Shown here piece by piece: positions 52,371-60,597 of a stretch of DNA of 64,000 bases. The DNA lies in contig CBIHOF010000014.1 of the NCBI GenBank assembly GCA_966211955.1, forward strand, positions 1 through 64,000, in the 5' to 3' direction. The notes under the pieces are model-generated. The model made no database searches and was not told the DNA's origin. It was given only the letters and a program-made list of their open reading frames with translations. The stretch is from Albitalea sp966211955 (GTDB taxonomy: Bacteria > Pseudomonadota > Gammaproteobacteria > Burkholderiales > Burkholderiaceae_C). A program made the position numbers and the translations under genes. Numbering within the stretch: position 1 is the first letter of the stretch; every line of letters starts with the position of its first letter.

Positions 52371-53516
52371 ATGACCACCACCGTCCCCTTCAAGACGCCG
52401 CTCGGCCAGGAGGAGCTGCGAACGCGAGGCCACAAGCTGGGCCAGCGGCATCGCACGCTGCTGTTCCTGATCGATGGCCGGCGCCCCTTGGCGGAGGTGC
52501 TGAGCCTGGCACACCAGGCAGGCGCCGAGACGCAGCACTTCGAAGACTTGCTGCGCATGGGGCTCGTGGAGTTGCCGCCGGACCCGACGCCGCCACCGCC
52601 GCCGCCACTGCCCGTGCTGACCGACGAGGCGGCGCTCACGAGCGTGGACATCGTCGTGGTCGAGCCGCCGGTGGTCGCCGCCAGTGGTGAACCTGGCGCG
52701 GGGGGGCCCGACGCCGTGCTGGCGCCGCCGCCGGTGCCACCGCCGCCGGTGGTGGAAGTTCGCCGCATCGCGGTGCCCGACTTGCCGGTGCTTCGCGATC
52801 TGCCTGAGGGACCCTTCGAGCGCACCGTGCGGCAGCCGGGGCCGTTCGTGGATCGGCCGGCGGATGATGCCGAGGGTGCTCCGGCTTCGAAGGCCGGCGC
52901 CAAGGGCAAGACCAGGACGGCGGGCGCCGGCACCCGCGCCAAGGTTGTTCCTGATCCAGTCCCCGAGGACCCGTTCGAGCGCACTCAGCGCCTGCCCGGC
53001 CCATCGTCGGCCGATGCCGTCGCCAAGCCGGCCGCGCCGCGCTCGTCGCCGTTCAAGATGCGCATGGGCAAGAAGGCGGGCCGCAACCTGCCGGTACTGC
53101 AAGAGCCGGTCATGCCTTTGCCCCCGGTTGCACCTGCGGCTGAGCCTCTCTCCGCCACGGCCCGTCGCGAGTTGCCGCCGGTGGCCGCCACGCCCGAGCC
53201 GGCGCCCTCCCTGGACATCGACCTGCCCATCGCTGACGGCGAAGAGGCCCGGCTTCTGCAGCGTGTGCGCGAGCGGCTCACCGAAGCCCTGCGGCTCGAC
53301 GCACCACTCTTCAGCGCCCGCACCTTCATGCGCGTGCGCAGCGCGCAGTCGCGCGAGGAATTGATCGACCTCGTGTGGGAGATCCAGGACCACCTGAGCC
53401 ATCGACGCCGCTCGCACAAGGAGCTGAGCAGCCTGCACGAAGCGCGCGACCTGCTCGGGCTGGGCAACACGCTGGTGGCCGGCGACGAGTCGCGGCCGGA
53501 CTACCTCGACGAGTAG
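52371..53516 (+). CDS. Proline-rich protein of unknown function
   Basis: 381 residues. N-terminal domain (1-70) resembles a small winged-helix often seen at the start of Burkholderiales proteins (KLGQRHRTLLFLIDGRRPLA, FEDLLRMGLVELPP). The middle (75-300) is Pro/Ala rich with two related blocks, GPFERTVRQPGPF and DPFERTQRLPGPS. The C-terminal 80 residues (RVRERLTEALRLDAPLFSAR, RSHKELSSLHEARDLLG) look folded and helical. No family assigned. It sits 70 nt after minE, possibly in the same transcript. Confidence 0.7.
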   Translation: MTTTVPFKTPLGQEELRTRGHKLGQRHRTLLFLIDGRRPLAEVLSLAHQAGAETQHFEDLLRMGLVELPPDPTPPPPPPLPVLTDEAALTSVDIVVVEPPVVAASGEPGAGGPDAVLAPPPVPPPPVVEVRRIAVPDLPVLRDLPEGPFERTVRQPGPFVDRPADDAEGAPASKAGAKGKTRTAGAGTRAKVVPDPVPEDPFERTQRLPGPSSADAVAKPAAPRSSPFKMRMGKKAGRNLPVLQEPVMPLPPVAPAAEPLSATARRELPPVAATPEPAPSLDIDLPIADGEEARLLQRVRERLTEALRLDAPLFSARTFMRVRSAQSREELIDLVWEIQDHLSHRRRSHKELSSLHEARDLLGLGNTLVAGDESRPDYLDE

Positions 53517-53532
53517 GGCGGGGCTGCCGCGC

Positions 53533-53931
53533 TTACTTCGCGACCTCCGCACCACGCTCCTCGAGCAACGCCCGCAGCACGCTGCGATGGCACCACGCCT
53601 CGTCCTCGCAGTAGCAGCCGACCGAGAAGTTGGTGTCCTTCGACATCGCCACCAGCAGCTCGATCAGGTGCGAGGCCTCCGGCACCGCCATCTCGCGGCG
53701 GTAGCCGCTCACGAAGCGCTTCCAGACGGCTGCATCTTTCTCGGCTGCCGCCTTCAAGGCAGACGCCACCAGCTCCGCACTCGGCGACAGGTTGGGCAGC
53801 CACACGTCGTAGAAATCGCGTGATGCGAACTCCGACTTGGGCACGCCGCGCGGCGGGCGCCGCACCGTGCCCAGTCGCAGGCCTTCGCCCTTGGCGCGCG
53901 GCTCGCCGAGCCGCACCACGCGGATCACCAT
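53533..53931 (-). CDS. DUF488 family protein
   Basis: 132 residues matching DUF488: start VVRLGEPRAKGEGLRLGTVR, middle FYDVWLPNLSPSAELV, and the cysteine signature VGCYCEDEAWCHRSVLRALL near the C-terminus. Function unassigned. Nine nt downstream of the FKBP stop on the same strand, so co-transcription is likely. Confidence 0.88.
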   Translation of the reverse strand: MVIRVVRLGEPRAKGEGLRLGTVRRPPRGVPKSEFASRDFYDVWLPNLSPSAELVASALKAAAEKDAAVWKRFVSGYRREMAVPEASHLIELLVAMSKDTNFSVGCYCEDEAWCHRSVLRALLEERGAEVAK

Positions 53932-53940
53932 CGGCCGGCC

Positions 53941-54378
53941 CTACTTGCCGATGCCCAGCAGCTCGACCTCGAACTGCAGCGTCGCATTCGGCGGGATCAC
54001 GCCGCCCGCACCACGCTCGCCATAGGCGATGGACGCCGGGCAGGTGAGCTTGGCCTTGCCGCCCACCTTCATCTTCTGCACCCCTTCGGTCCAGCACTTG
54101 ATGACGCGGTTGAGCGGGAACTCGGCCGGGTTGTTGGTCTTGTAGGAGCTGTCGAACTCGCGGCCATCGGGAAAGGTGCCGCGGTAATGCACCCGGACCT
54201 TGTCGGTGGCGACTGGGCTCGGGCCGTCGCCTTCGCGCAGCGAGCGATACACGAGGCCGGACGGGCTGACCACGGCGCCGGCCTCCTTCGCAGCGGCGGC
54301 GAGGGCCGCGTCCGATTGGGCGCTGGCGATGGAGGCGCTTGCGATGGCCAGCGCGGCGATGCACAGTTTGAAATTCAT
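53941..54378 (-). CDS. Exported FKBP-type peptidyl-prolyl isomerase
   Basis: 145 residues: signal peptide MNFKLCIAALAIASASIASA, then a single FKBP domain (VRVHYRGTFPDGREFDSSYK, ASIAYGERGAGGVIPPNATL, FEVELLGIGK). It catalyses cis-trans proline isomerisation in the periplasm. Start at 54378 chosen for the signal peptide; 54414 would add 12 residues before it. Confidence 0.92.
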   Translation of the reverse strand: MNFKLCIAALAIASASIASAQSDAALAAAAKEAGAVVSPSGLVYRSLREGDGPSPVATDKVRVHYRGTFPDGREFDSSYKTNNPAEFPLNRVIKCWTEGVQKMKVGGKAKLTCPASIAYGERGAGGVIPPNATLQFEVELLGIGK

Positions 54379-54484
54379 GTCGGCAATGCGTGAAGTGAAG
54401 CCAGCCACCATCATCGCCGCGGCGCCGGCCGATGCAATCGGTGCGCGCCGCGAGCGTGGGGCAATGCCGACAGTCGGCGCTGGC

Positions 54485-54994
54485 TCAGTCAGCGGATGTG
54501 ACGAAGCGCTGCCTGAACCACTCGTCCAGCATGCGTTTTTCCGGGCCGAGCGAGCCTTGCCCGTAGGTGTCGGGCAAATGCCGCAGGTAGTTCATGTCGG
54601 ACACCGTCTCCTCTCCGCTGCGCAGCGTCTGGCCGTTGGCCTGCAGCGTGTATCGCAGCGTGATGCGGGGCCAGTCGGCGCCGCCGCGGGCCACGCGCAC
54701 ATCGCGAAGCCGCGCGCCGGGGCGCGTCTCGCCGGCAAGGTCCACGTCCAGCACTTCGATGGTCAGGCTTCGGTCCGCCGCGAGATAGCGCTGGCCGAGC
54801 GCCTGCAGGTGGCTTTGCAGTGCATGCAGGTTGCTGTCGCGGTCCCAGGGTGTGGGGCCGGCGTCGGTGAACTGGGTGTTTGACGCGTACGACACGTTCA
54901 CCGTGCCGGCGTGGACCGCGCCCGGGCCAGCCAGGGCGAGCACCAGGGCGAGCGCGGTGTGAGGGGTGAGACAGGAGAGACGGGCAAGGCGCAT
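54485..54994 (-). CDS. DUF3016 family exported protein
   Basis: 169 residues. Signal peptide (ALALVLALAGPGAVHA), then a DUF3016 pattern: NVSYASNTQFTDAGP, a helix with LHALQSHLQALGQRYL, LTIEVLDVDLAGETRPG and the end SLGPEKRMLDEWFRQRF. Periplasmic, unknown role. The ATG at 54994 has GAGGAG 7 nt upstream, which excludes the longer in-frame start at 55051. Confidence 0.85.
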   Translation of the reverse strand: MRLARLSCLTPHTALALVLALAGPGAVHAGTVNVSYASNTQFTDAGPTPWDRDSNLHALQSHLQALGQRYLAADRSLTIEVLDVDLAGETRPGARLRDVRVARGGADWPRITLRYTLQANGQTLRSGEETVSDMNYLRHLPDTYGQGSLGPEKRMLDEWFRQRFVTSAD

Positions 54995-55063
54995 GGTCGG
55001 CTCCTCAGAAGGCGGGCGGAATGGTCCGCCATCCGATTTTGAGCCCATCACGCTCGCGTGGGT

Positions 55064-55201
55064 TCACTCCCCCGGCTTGGGCACCGGCTCGTGCTCGCCG
55101 TCGTTGGGCTCGGCCGGCACGACCGGCGCGAACTCCGGCTCGACGGGCAGGCTGTTCTGCTCCGATTCATCCTGATGGGGCTGTCCCGGGAGGGTGGCCA
55201 T
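55064..55201 (-). CDS. 45-residue acidic Pro/Glu-rich small protein
   Basis: A short gene read directly: MATLPGQPHQDESEQNSLPV to a C-terminus EHEPVPKPGE, stop TGA. A clear AAGGAG stands 8 nt before the ATG. Composition is acidic and proline rich, probably unstructured. It lies in an otherwise empty stretch between the DUF3016 gene and a small membrane protein, both on the same strand. Confidence 0.6.
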   Translation of the reverse strand: MATLPGQPHQDESEQNSLPVEPEFAPVVPAEPNDGEHEPVPKPGE

Positions 55202-55307
55202 GCTGGGGCTCCTTGGCTGCACGCACATTCAACCCTAGGCCCTCGCGCGCTGCACTGCAACCGAAGGGGCATCGGCGTGCCCGGTGGGTGGCACGGCGAC
55301 CGCCGCC

Positions 55308-55760
55308 TCAGCGCACTCCGGCTTCGGCCAGCGATGCGCGCAGCGTCATCGCCCCGCGCACGATGAAGAAGATGGCCAGCGCATGAAAGCCCACCGGCAT
55401 CCAGTCGGCGAAGCGCACGTACAGCAGCGCGTCCAGGGCATAGACCACCAAGCCAAGGACGAACGGCCAGAGACGCCCCTGGCGCGCCTTCAGGCCCATG
55501 AGAAAGAAGAAGCCGACAACAAGAAAATCGATGGCGAAGCCGATCGCCTTGTTGCTCTCGAAAACGGCGTCCGACACAGCGGTGATGCCCAGGCCGATCA
55601 CGAAGTTGGTGTTGCTGCCGCTGTGGAACATCACGGTGTTGACGAGCGAGAGCCCGGCAATCCACCAGAACCAGCGAGCACCCGACTGGACGAGCGGGTT
55701 GGCGGCGGCGATTTCGGCGCGCGTGGGCGCAGGCGTCTGGACGACGGCGGTGTCGGTCAT
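55308..55760 (-). CDS. Small integral membrane protein of unknown function
   Basis: 150 residues with about four hydrophobic helices (WFWWIAGLSLVNTVMF, VIGLGITAVSDAVF, FAIDFLVVGFFFLMGL, FVLGLVVYALDALLYV, ALAIFFIVRGAMTL) after a polar N-terminus. Inner-membrane protein; family not recognised. No operon evidence beyond co-direction with neighbours. Confidence 0.75.
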   Translation of the reverse strand: MTDTAVVQTPAPTRAEIAAANPLVQSGARWFWWIAGLSLVNTVMFHSGSNTNFVIGLGITAVSDAVFESNKAIGFAIDFLVVGFFFLMGLKARQGRLWPFVLGLVVYALDALLYVRFADWMPVGFHALAIFFIVRGAMTLRASLAEAGVR

Positions 55761-55901
55761 TGGTTCCCCCCGGTGATGCGGCCTCGTGCGGGCCTGCAGT
55801 CTGTGAATCGAAGCCGCGACGATACGCGAGGGCCGGGCAGGTGTCTGTTCAGGAAACCCTTGACGCGGCGCGACTGCGCCGGGTGTCGCGCCGCAGCCGG
55901 G

Positions 55902-56129
55902 TCAGCGTGTCGCCTTGTCGGGCGGGATGGGCGCTTGCGGGTCTTCGTCGGCAGCGCCGAGCACCGGTGCGGACACGGCCTTGCCGAGCGATTCGAGGAC
56001 GTTGTCCTCCGTCTTGTGCGGGATGGACGAGCTGGGCGACTTGTCCTTTCGCGCCTCGGCGCGGGCGCGTTGCATGGCCTCGACGTCGACCTTGTCTTCG
56101 GCGTTGGGTGGGGTGCGGTCTTCAGGCAT
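55902..56129 (-). CDS. Small hydrophilic protein of unknown function
   Basis: 75 residues, highly charged and likely disordered (EDKVDVEAMQRARAEARKDK, HKTEDNVLESLGKAVSAPVL). GGAG lies about 6 nt upstream of the ATG. Downstream of the gene at 56194 on the same strand (64-nt gap). Confidence 0.6.
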   Translation of the reverse strand: MPEDRTPPNAEDKVDVEAMQRARAEARKDKSPSSSIPHKTEDNVLESLGKAVSAPVLGAADEDPQAPIPPDKATR

Positions 56130-56193
56130 GGAGGGCTCCGTTGGTGGACGTGAACACGTCCGGCAAGCGGCGCGCCCGAGCCGGTCCTTGCTG

Positions 56194-56751
56194 TCAGGTC
56201 CGGGCTTCCGCGAGTGTCTTCACCCGCTTCAAGGCGCGACGGCGGATCCAGCCGCTCGCCGGGCGGATCAGCACCCAATAGGGCGTGAAGCGCCGCCGGG
56301 ATGCGTCGTCCGGGCAATGCACGCGCGTCACCGTGCGCAGCCGAGTCGCATCGCCGGCTGGGTCGACCGCAAAGCTCATCACCAGCTTCGGAACACCGGG
56401 TTCGCGATAGGCCGCGAAGTCCTCGGCGGTGTCGATGCGCACCAGGCCGCCGGCGGACTTCCAGAAATGGCCGACCAGGCCGAAGGCGATCTCGCGGTCG
56501 GCATCGCGGCCGAGCGGCGTGAAGCGGTGCAAGCCGAAGTTGCGCCAGGTATCGGGCCGCTCTCGTGGCGCGAACACCTCGGCCAGGCGCGCCGGAATGC
56601 CGCGGATGCGCAGCAAGGCCGCGACGATGGGGTCGTCGCCGAGGTCGACGCGGGTGGCCAGGTCCAGCACATGGCGCGCGCTTGCCTGGATGGTGATGTC
56701 GTGCGTTTCCGCGAACTGGAAATCGGGAAGGTAGCGCTGCAGGAGTGACAT
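56194..56751 (-). CDS. Protein of unknown function, SRPBCC-like
   Basis: 185 residues. MSLLQRYLPDFQFAETHDIT, a helix (SARHVLDLATRVDLGDDPIV), strands (DREIAFGLVGHFWKSAGGLV, PKLVMSFAVDPAGDATRLRT) and a long C-terminal helix (RALKRVKTLAEA) give a START/SRPBCC-like order. Substrate unknown. It starts 90 nt from, and divergent to, a recognisable SRPBCC gene at 56842. Confidence 0.6.
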   Translation of the reverse strand: MSLLQRYLPDFQFAETHDITIQASARHVLDLATRVDLGDDPIVAALLRIRGIPARLAEVFAPRERPDTWRNFGLHRFTPLGRDADREIAFGLVGHFWKSAGGLVRIDTAEDFAAYREPGVPKLVMSFAVDPAGDATRLRTVTRVHCPDDASRRRFTPYWVLIRPASGWIRRRALKRVKTLAEART

Positions 56752-56841
56752 GCCGCGAGCTTAGCGACAAGCGGCCCATGTACGCGGCAGGGCACCCGGA
56801 TTGCCCCTCCAGATGTACGACGCCATACCGGAGAACAGACC

Positions 56842-57288
56842 ATGCCCGAAACCACTGCCCAAGCCTGCAAGACCATTGCCGCGAGCCCCGATGCCGTGTG
56901 GAAGGCGCTCGTCACGCCCGAGATCATCAAGCAGTACTTCTTCGGCGCCGATGTCGAGAGCGACTTCGAGGTGGGCAGCCCCATCCGCTTTCGCGGCGAG
57001 TTCAAGGGCAAGAAATACGAGGACAAGGGCGAAGTGCTGGATGTGCAGCCCGGCCGGTGCCTGAGCGTGTCGCACTGGAGCCCGCTGAGCGGCCAGCCCG
57101 ATGCGCCCGAGAACTATCACGTCGTCACCTACGCGCTCGAGCCTGACGGCGCGAGCACGCGGGTGACCCTGACACAGGCGAACCTGCAAGGCGGCGTGAA
57201 GCCGTCGGATGTCGACCAGCGCGAGGAGTTCGAGAAGAACTGGCGCATGGTGCTCGACGGCCTCGACAAGGCCGTGGCACAGCGCTGA
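56842..57288 (+). CDS. SRPBCC/AHSA1-domain protein
   Basis: 148 residues of the Aha1-like SRPBCC fold: PDAVWKALVTPEIIKQYFFG at the N-terminus, FKGKKYEDKGEVLDVQPGRC in the sheet and the C-terminal helix EEFEKNWRMVLDGLDKAVA. The family binds hydrophobic ligands; role unknown. Start at the ATG at 56842 (MPETT). Confidence 0.88.
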   Translation: MPETTAQACKTIAASPDAVWKALVTPEIIKQYFFGADVESDFEVGSPIRFRGEFKGKKYEDKGEVLDVQPGRCLSVSHWSPLSGQPDAPENYHVVTYALEPDGASTRVTLTQANLQGGVKPSDVDQREEFEKNWRMVLDGLDKAVAQR

Positions 57289-57343
57289 CCTGCCGGGATC
57301 GATCCGTCGCTCGTGCGGTCACCATGCCCGCAAGAGTTCGGGC

Positions 57344-57748
57344 CTACAGGTACCCCTTTTTCGCCGGCTCGTTCCACCAGTTGTTGGCGCGGCCGTCCAT
57401 GTACTTGATGGGCAGCGTCTCCAGCACTTCGGCGTCGACATCGTCCAGGCTGGTGACGTTGATCGACACATAGGCGCCGCCCACTTCCGGGATGTCGCCG
57501 GTGGAGAAGGGTTTGCCGCCGCAGTGCTTGCAGAAGACGTGGTGGGCCTGGTGAGTGTTGAAGCCGTACTCGCTGAGATCGCCTTCGCCCGCGAGCAGCT
57601 GGAAGGCGGGCGGCTTGATGACCGCACCCCACCAGCGGTTCTTGCTGCAGTACGAGCAGTTGCAGCGGCCGGTGCCGGCCTGCAGGTCGATGTCTGCCTG
57701 GAAGCGGACGGCGCCGCAATGGCAGCTGCCGTGGTAGGTCTTGAGCAT
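57344..57748 (-). CDS. GFA family (glutathione-dependent formaldehyde-activating-like) zinc protein
   Basis: 134 residues with the GFA zinc ligands in three motifs: SCHCGAVRF, CNCSYCSKNRWW and FCKHCGGKPF. Length typical of the single-domain family. Most members have no proven glutathione role. Start at the ATG at 57748 with AGGGA 8 nt upstream; 57787 is less likely. A 20-nt palindrome lies 54 nt upstream. Confidence 0.9.
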   Translation of the reverse strand: MLKTYHGSCHCGAVRFQADIDLQAGTGRCNCSYCSKNRWWGAVIKPPAFQLLAGEGDLSEYGFNTHQAHHVFCKHCGGKPFSTGDIPEVGGAYVSINVTSLDDVDAEVLETLPIKYMDGRANNWWNEPAKKGYL

Positions 57749-57801
57749 GGCGAATCCCTGAGCGAGTGTTGAAGTGCTGCCCGTCACTCTAGGGCCGCAC
57801 T

Positions 57802-57821
57802 CCTGACAACGTGTTGTCAGG
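57802..57821. promoter_or_regulatory. 20-nt near-perfect palindrome upstream of the GFA gene
   Basis: CCTGACAAC-GT-GTTGTCAGG, arms of 9 bp with only 2 nt between them. It is 54 nt upstream of the GFA start codon and 21 nt past the TonB-like stop codon on the same strand. The tiny spacer favours a dimeric operator over an RNA hairpin; termination of the upstream gene remains possible. Confidence 0.5.
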
Positions 57822-57841
57822 ATGTGTGCGCCATGTGCAGG

Positions 57842-60490
57842 TCAGCGTCCGCCGGAGAAGAGGCGCACGGCGGTGTCGAAGGTCCAGCTTCGGCGAACCT
57901 CGATCACGTCGTAGTCCTGCGCCAGATCGGCGGGGAAGGGAGGGAAGGGCGCGAGCGATTGCACGATGCGCCGCACCGCGTCATCTACCTCGGGCGAGCC
58001 GCTGGAGCGGTTGATGACGATGTTCTCGACGCTGCCGTCACGTCGCATGGCGACCGTGACCAAGGGGCTTTCGTAGCTTCCCGCCTTCACGCCCTTCACG
58101 AGTTCGAGCGTTGCGTTCATCTCCACCTTCTGGCGCCAGCCTTCGGCATACATCACCACGTTCATGTCGCGGTCGGTGCGGCCGGTGATGAGCTTGCGTC
58201 GCGAACTGGGCACGGGTGGCGGCACCGGCGGCAGCGGCACTTGCAGGATGGGCTTGCTCTCGGGTGCGCGCGGCGCGGGGGCAGCAGGCATTCGCGATGC
58301 GGGGTTGCTGCCTGCGGCGCTGCCCGGTGCGTTCCCTTCGCCCTTGCCTTTGCCGCCGCCGGGCGTGTCGCGACCGCCTTCACCGCCGGCGCCTGGTGCG
58401 CCTGCGCGGTCGGGCTGGCCGGGGCGGGTGCCGGTGTCGGGCCCTTTGAGCGGGCCGGGTTCTGTGGTGGGCCGCCCGCTGGCGGATGTGCCGGGTTGGG
58501 CGCTGGGCGGCGTGGCAGGAAGGGCCGCGGCGGCCCGTTGCGCGGCCTGACGCTGCTGTTCGAGCTGCTCCGCCTGGCGGCGAGCGGTCTCGGCTTGCTG
58601 CCGCGCTTGTTCGTCCGCCGCGCGCTGGCGCTCCTGCTCGGCCTTCTGCCGCGCTTCGGTTTCACGAGCGCGGGCCTCGACCTCGGCTTGTCGGCGGGCC
58701 TCTTGCTCCTGCGCCTGCTTGATGAGTTCGGCTTGGCGGCGCGCTTCGAGTTCGCGGGCTTGTCGCGCGGATTCCTGGCGCGCGGCCTCTTCGCGCAAGG
58801 CCTGCTGGCGCAAAATCTCCTGGCGTTCCGCTTCCCGTCGGACGGCCTCATCGCGGGCGGCGGCTTGCCTGAGCGCTTCCTGCCTCGCTGCCTCCTGCCT
58901 CGCAGCCTCCTGTCTCGCGGCTTCCTGCCTCGCGGTTTCCTGTCGGGCCGCCTCTTGACGCGCGGACTCCTGCCTTGCCGCTTCGGCACGAGCCGCCTCC
59001 TGGCGCTGCGCTTCCTGCTTCACGGCTTCTTGACGGAGCGCTTCCTGTCTCGCTGCTTCTTGCCTGGCTGCTTCTTGTCGAGAGAGCTCTTCGCGCATGG
59101 CTTCCTGCCGAGCGAGTTCCTGCCGGGCGGCCTCCGCTTGTGTCGCTGCGATGCGTGCTGCTTCTCGCTGTGCAGCCTCCCGCTGTGCAGCCTCCCGCTG
59201 TGCGGATTCCTGTTGTGCGGCTTCTGCGCGCGCGGCAGCGACGCGGACGGCCTCCTGCCGACTCGCTTCGAGCCGCACGGCCTCTTGACGCGCCGCCTCT
59301 TGCCTTGCGGACTCTTCGCGCGCTTGCTCTTGGCGGATCTGCTCCTGACGAGCCTGCTCCTGGCGCACCTGCTCTAGCCGCACCTGCTCCTGTCGCGCCT
59401 TCTCTTGCCGCAGTTGTTCCTGCCGCAGCGACTCCTGCCGCTGCGCTTCGGCCCGGGCGGCCTCGGCGCGGATGGCTTCCTGGCGCTTCACCTCTTCGGC
59501 CTTGCGCGCTTCTTCTGCCAGCGCCTGCTGCCGTGCTGCTTCCTCCTGCCGCACCGCTTCCTGCCGACGAGCCTCTTCCTCGCGCGCTGCGCGGGCCGCC
59601 TCTTCGCGTTCTCGTTCGCGCGCTGCCTGCTCGGCTTCTTCTTTCTCTTTCAAGCGCTTCGCCGCTGCGGCCTGGGCCTGCGCCTGGGCCAGAGCCGCGG
59701 CCTCGCTCGCGCGGTTGTCAGGCGCCTGGGCCGCGGGCGACTCCACAGGCTTGGGCATGTCGAAGGAATCCTCGACCGGCTGCGCCTGTGCCAAGACCTC
59801 TGGATGCGGCACAGGCGGTGGTGGCGGAGCCGGTCGAGGGACCGGCTTCGGCACGGGCCGCGCGGCCATGCGCTTTGCCGGCGGAGGTGGCGGTGCCGGC
59901 CGGGGTGGTGGCGGGGGCGGTGGCCGCGGTGGCGGTGGCGCCGGCAACACACGCGGCTTGGGCGCAGGCGGCTTCGGCGCCGGCCTCGGCGGTATCGGCA
60001 AAGGCCGTGGCACGGGGGCCGGTAGGGGCACCGGTGGCGGCGGTACGGGCGGTGCCTGGCGGAGCACGTCGGCCTGGGCGAATCGCCAAGCCTGCGAGGC
60101 CGCCTCCGACGGTGCGTTCGGTGCGCTCAACACCAGCGCACCGGCCGCGCTCGCTGCCACGGATGCACTCGTTGACGCGACGGGCGATGCCGGTGGCCTG
60201 AAGGCCGGTGCGAGCGTCACGGTCAGTGGTGGTGCAGCCCTCGAATCACCTTGGGCCGCGGTCTGGCCGGATCCACCAACCCCTGGTGGCTTGAGCTGCA
60301 AGCTGAGGATGGCCGCATGCACCAGCAGGGAAATCAGCAGTGCATGCGACAGCCTGAACTTTGCGCGGCGACGACGACGCCCCTTGCGCCGTTTCGAGCT
60401 CGAGCGCTTGCGGCTCGAGCCTGGGCGGCCGGGGTGATGGGAACTGTGGCGACCCGAATGCGGCCGCGGGGTGCGAACCTGTGTCGCCAT
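57842..60490 (-). CDS. Giant TonB/TolA-like envelope protein
   Basis: 882 residues against 240-420 for ordinary TonB/TolA. Order: basic cytoplasmic N-terminus (1-45, with SSSKRRKGRRRRR), one anchor helix (LSHALLISLLVHAAILSLQL), a Pro-rich region (about 130-215, runs such as PPPRPPPPPPPRPAPPPPP), a predicted continuous helix of about 390 residues (262-655) built on RQEAA pentads, a Gly-rich linker, and a C-terminal TonB/TolA-type domain (about 770-882: TLELVKGVKAGSYESPLVTV, MRRDGSVENIVINRSSGSPE). The C-domain would act at the outer membrane. No ExbB/D or TolQ/R genes are adjacent. Start at the ATG at 60490; 107 nt before it ends the nucleotidyltransferase gene. Confidence 0.85.
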   Translation of the reverse strand: MATQVRTPRPHSGRHSSHHPGRPGSSRKRSSSKRRKGRRRRRAKFRLSHALLISLLVHAAILSLQLKPPGVGGSGQTAAQGDSRAAPPLTVTLAPAFRPPASPVASTSASVAASAAGALVLSAPNAPSEAASQAWRFAQADVLRQAPPVPPPPVPLPAPVPRPLPIPPRPAPKPPAPKPRVLPAPPPPRPPPPPPPRPAPPPPPAKRMAARPVPKPVPRPAPPPPPVPHPEVLAQAQPVEDSFDMPKPVESPAAQAPDNRASEAAALAQAQAQAAAAKRLKEKEEAEQAAREREREEAARAAREEEARRQEAVRQEEAARQQALAEEARKAEEVKRQEAIRAEAARAEAQRQESLRQEQLRQEKARQEQVRLEQVRQEQARQEQIRQEQAREESARQEAARQEAVRLEASRQEAVRVAAARAEAAQQESAQREAAQREAAQREAARIAATQAEAARQELARQEAMREELSRQEAARQEAARQEALRQEAVKQEAQRQEAARAEAARQESARQEAARQETARQEAARQEAARQEAARQEALRQAAARDEAVRREAERQEILRQQALREEAARQESARQARELEARRQAELIKQAQEQEARRQAEVEARARETEARQKAEQERQRAADEQARQQAETARRQAEQLEQQRQAAQRAAAALPATPPSAQPGTSASGRPTTEPGPLKGPDTGTRPGQPDRAGAPGAGGEGGRDTPGGGKGKGEGNAPGSAAGSNPASRMPAAPAPRAPESKPILQVPLPPVPPPVPSSRRKLITGRTDRDMNVVMYAEGWRQKVEMNATLELVKGVKAGSYESPLVTVAMRRDGSVENIVINRSSGSPEVDDAVRRIVQSLAPFPPFPADLAQDYDVIEVRRSWTFDTAVRLFSGGR
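58745..59580. repeat. Pentad-repeat coding region (RQEAA-type)
   Basis: About 55 imperfect 15-nt units encode RQEAA, RQEQV, RQESA and similar pentads. At the DNA level the units are heterogeneous, which argues for an old expansion under protein-level selection. Boundaries are approximate. Confidence 0.75.
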
Positions 60491-60597
60491 GGGCTTGCGG
60501 ACGTTTCCACCGTGCCGCGAGCGCGGCCCTCAAGCGGCGGATTGTGGACTCGCAAGCTTAAGAAAACCTAATAAACGGCCCGCGGGGCGACGGCTGC

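Noticed and set aside
58745..59580. Short regular repeats as a possible CRISPR or tandem satellite
   Set aside because: Units are 15 nt, in frame, lack unique spacers and encode the RQEAA helix of the TonB-like protein.
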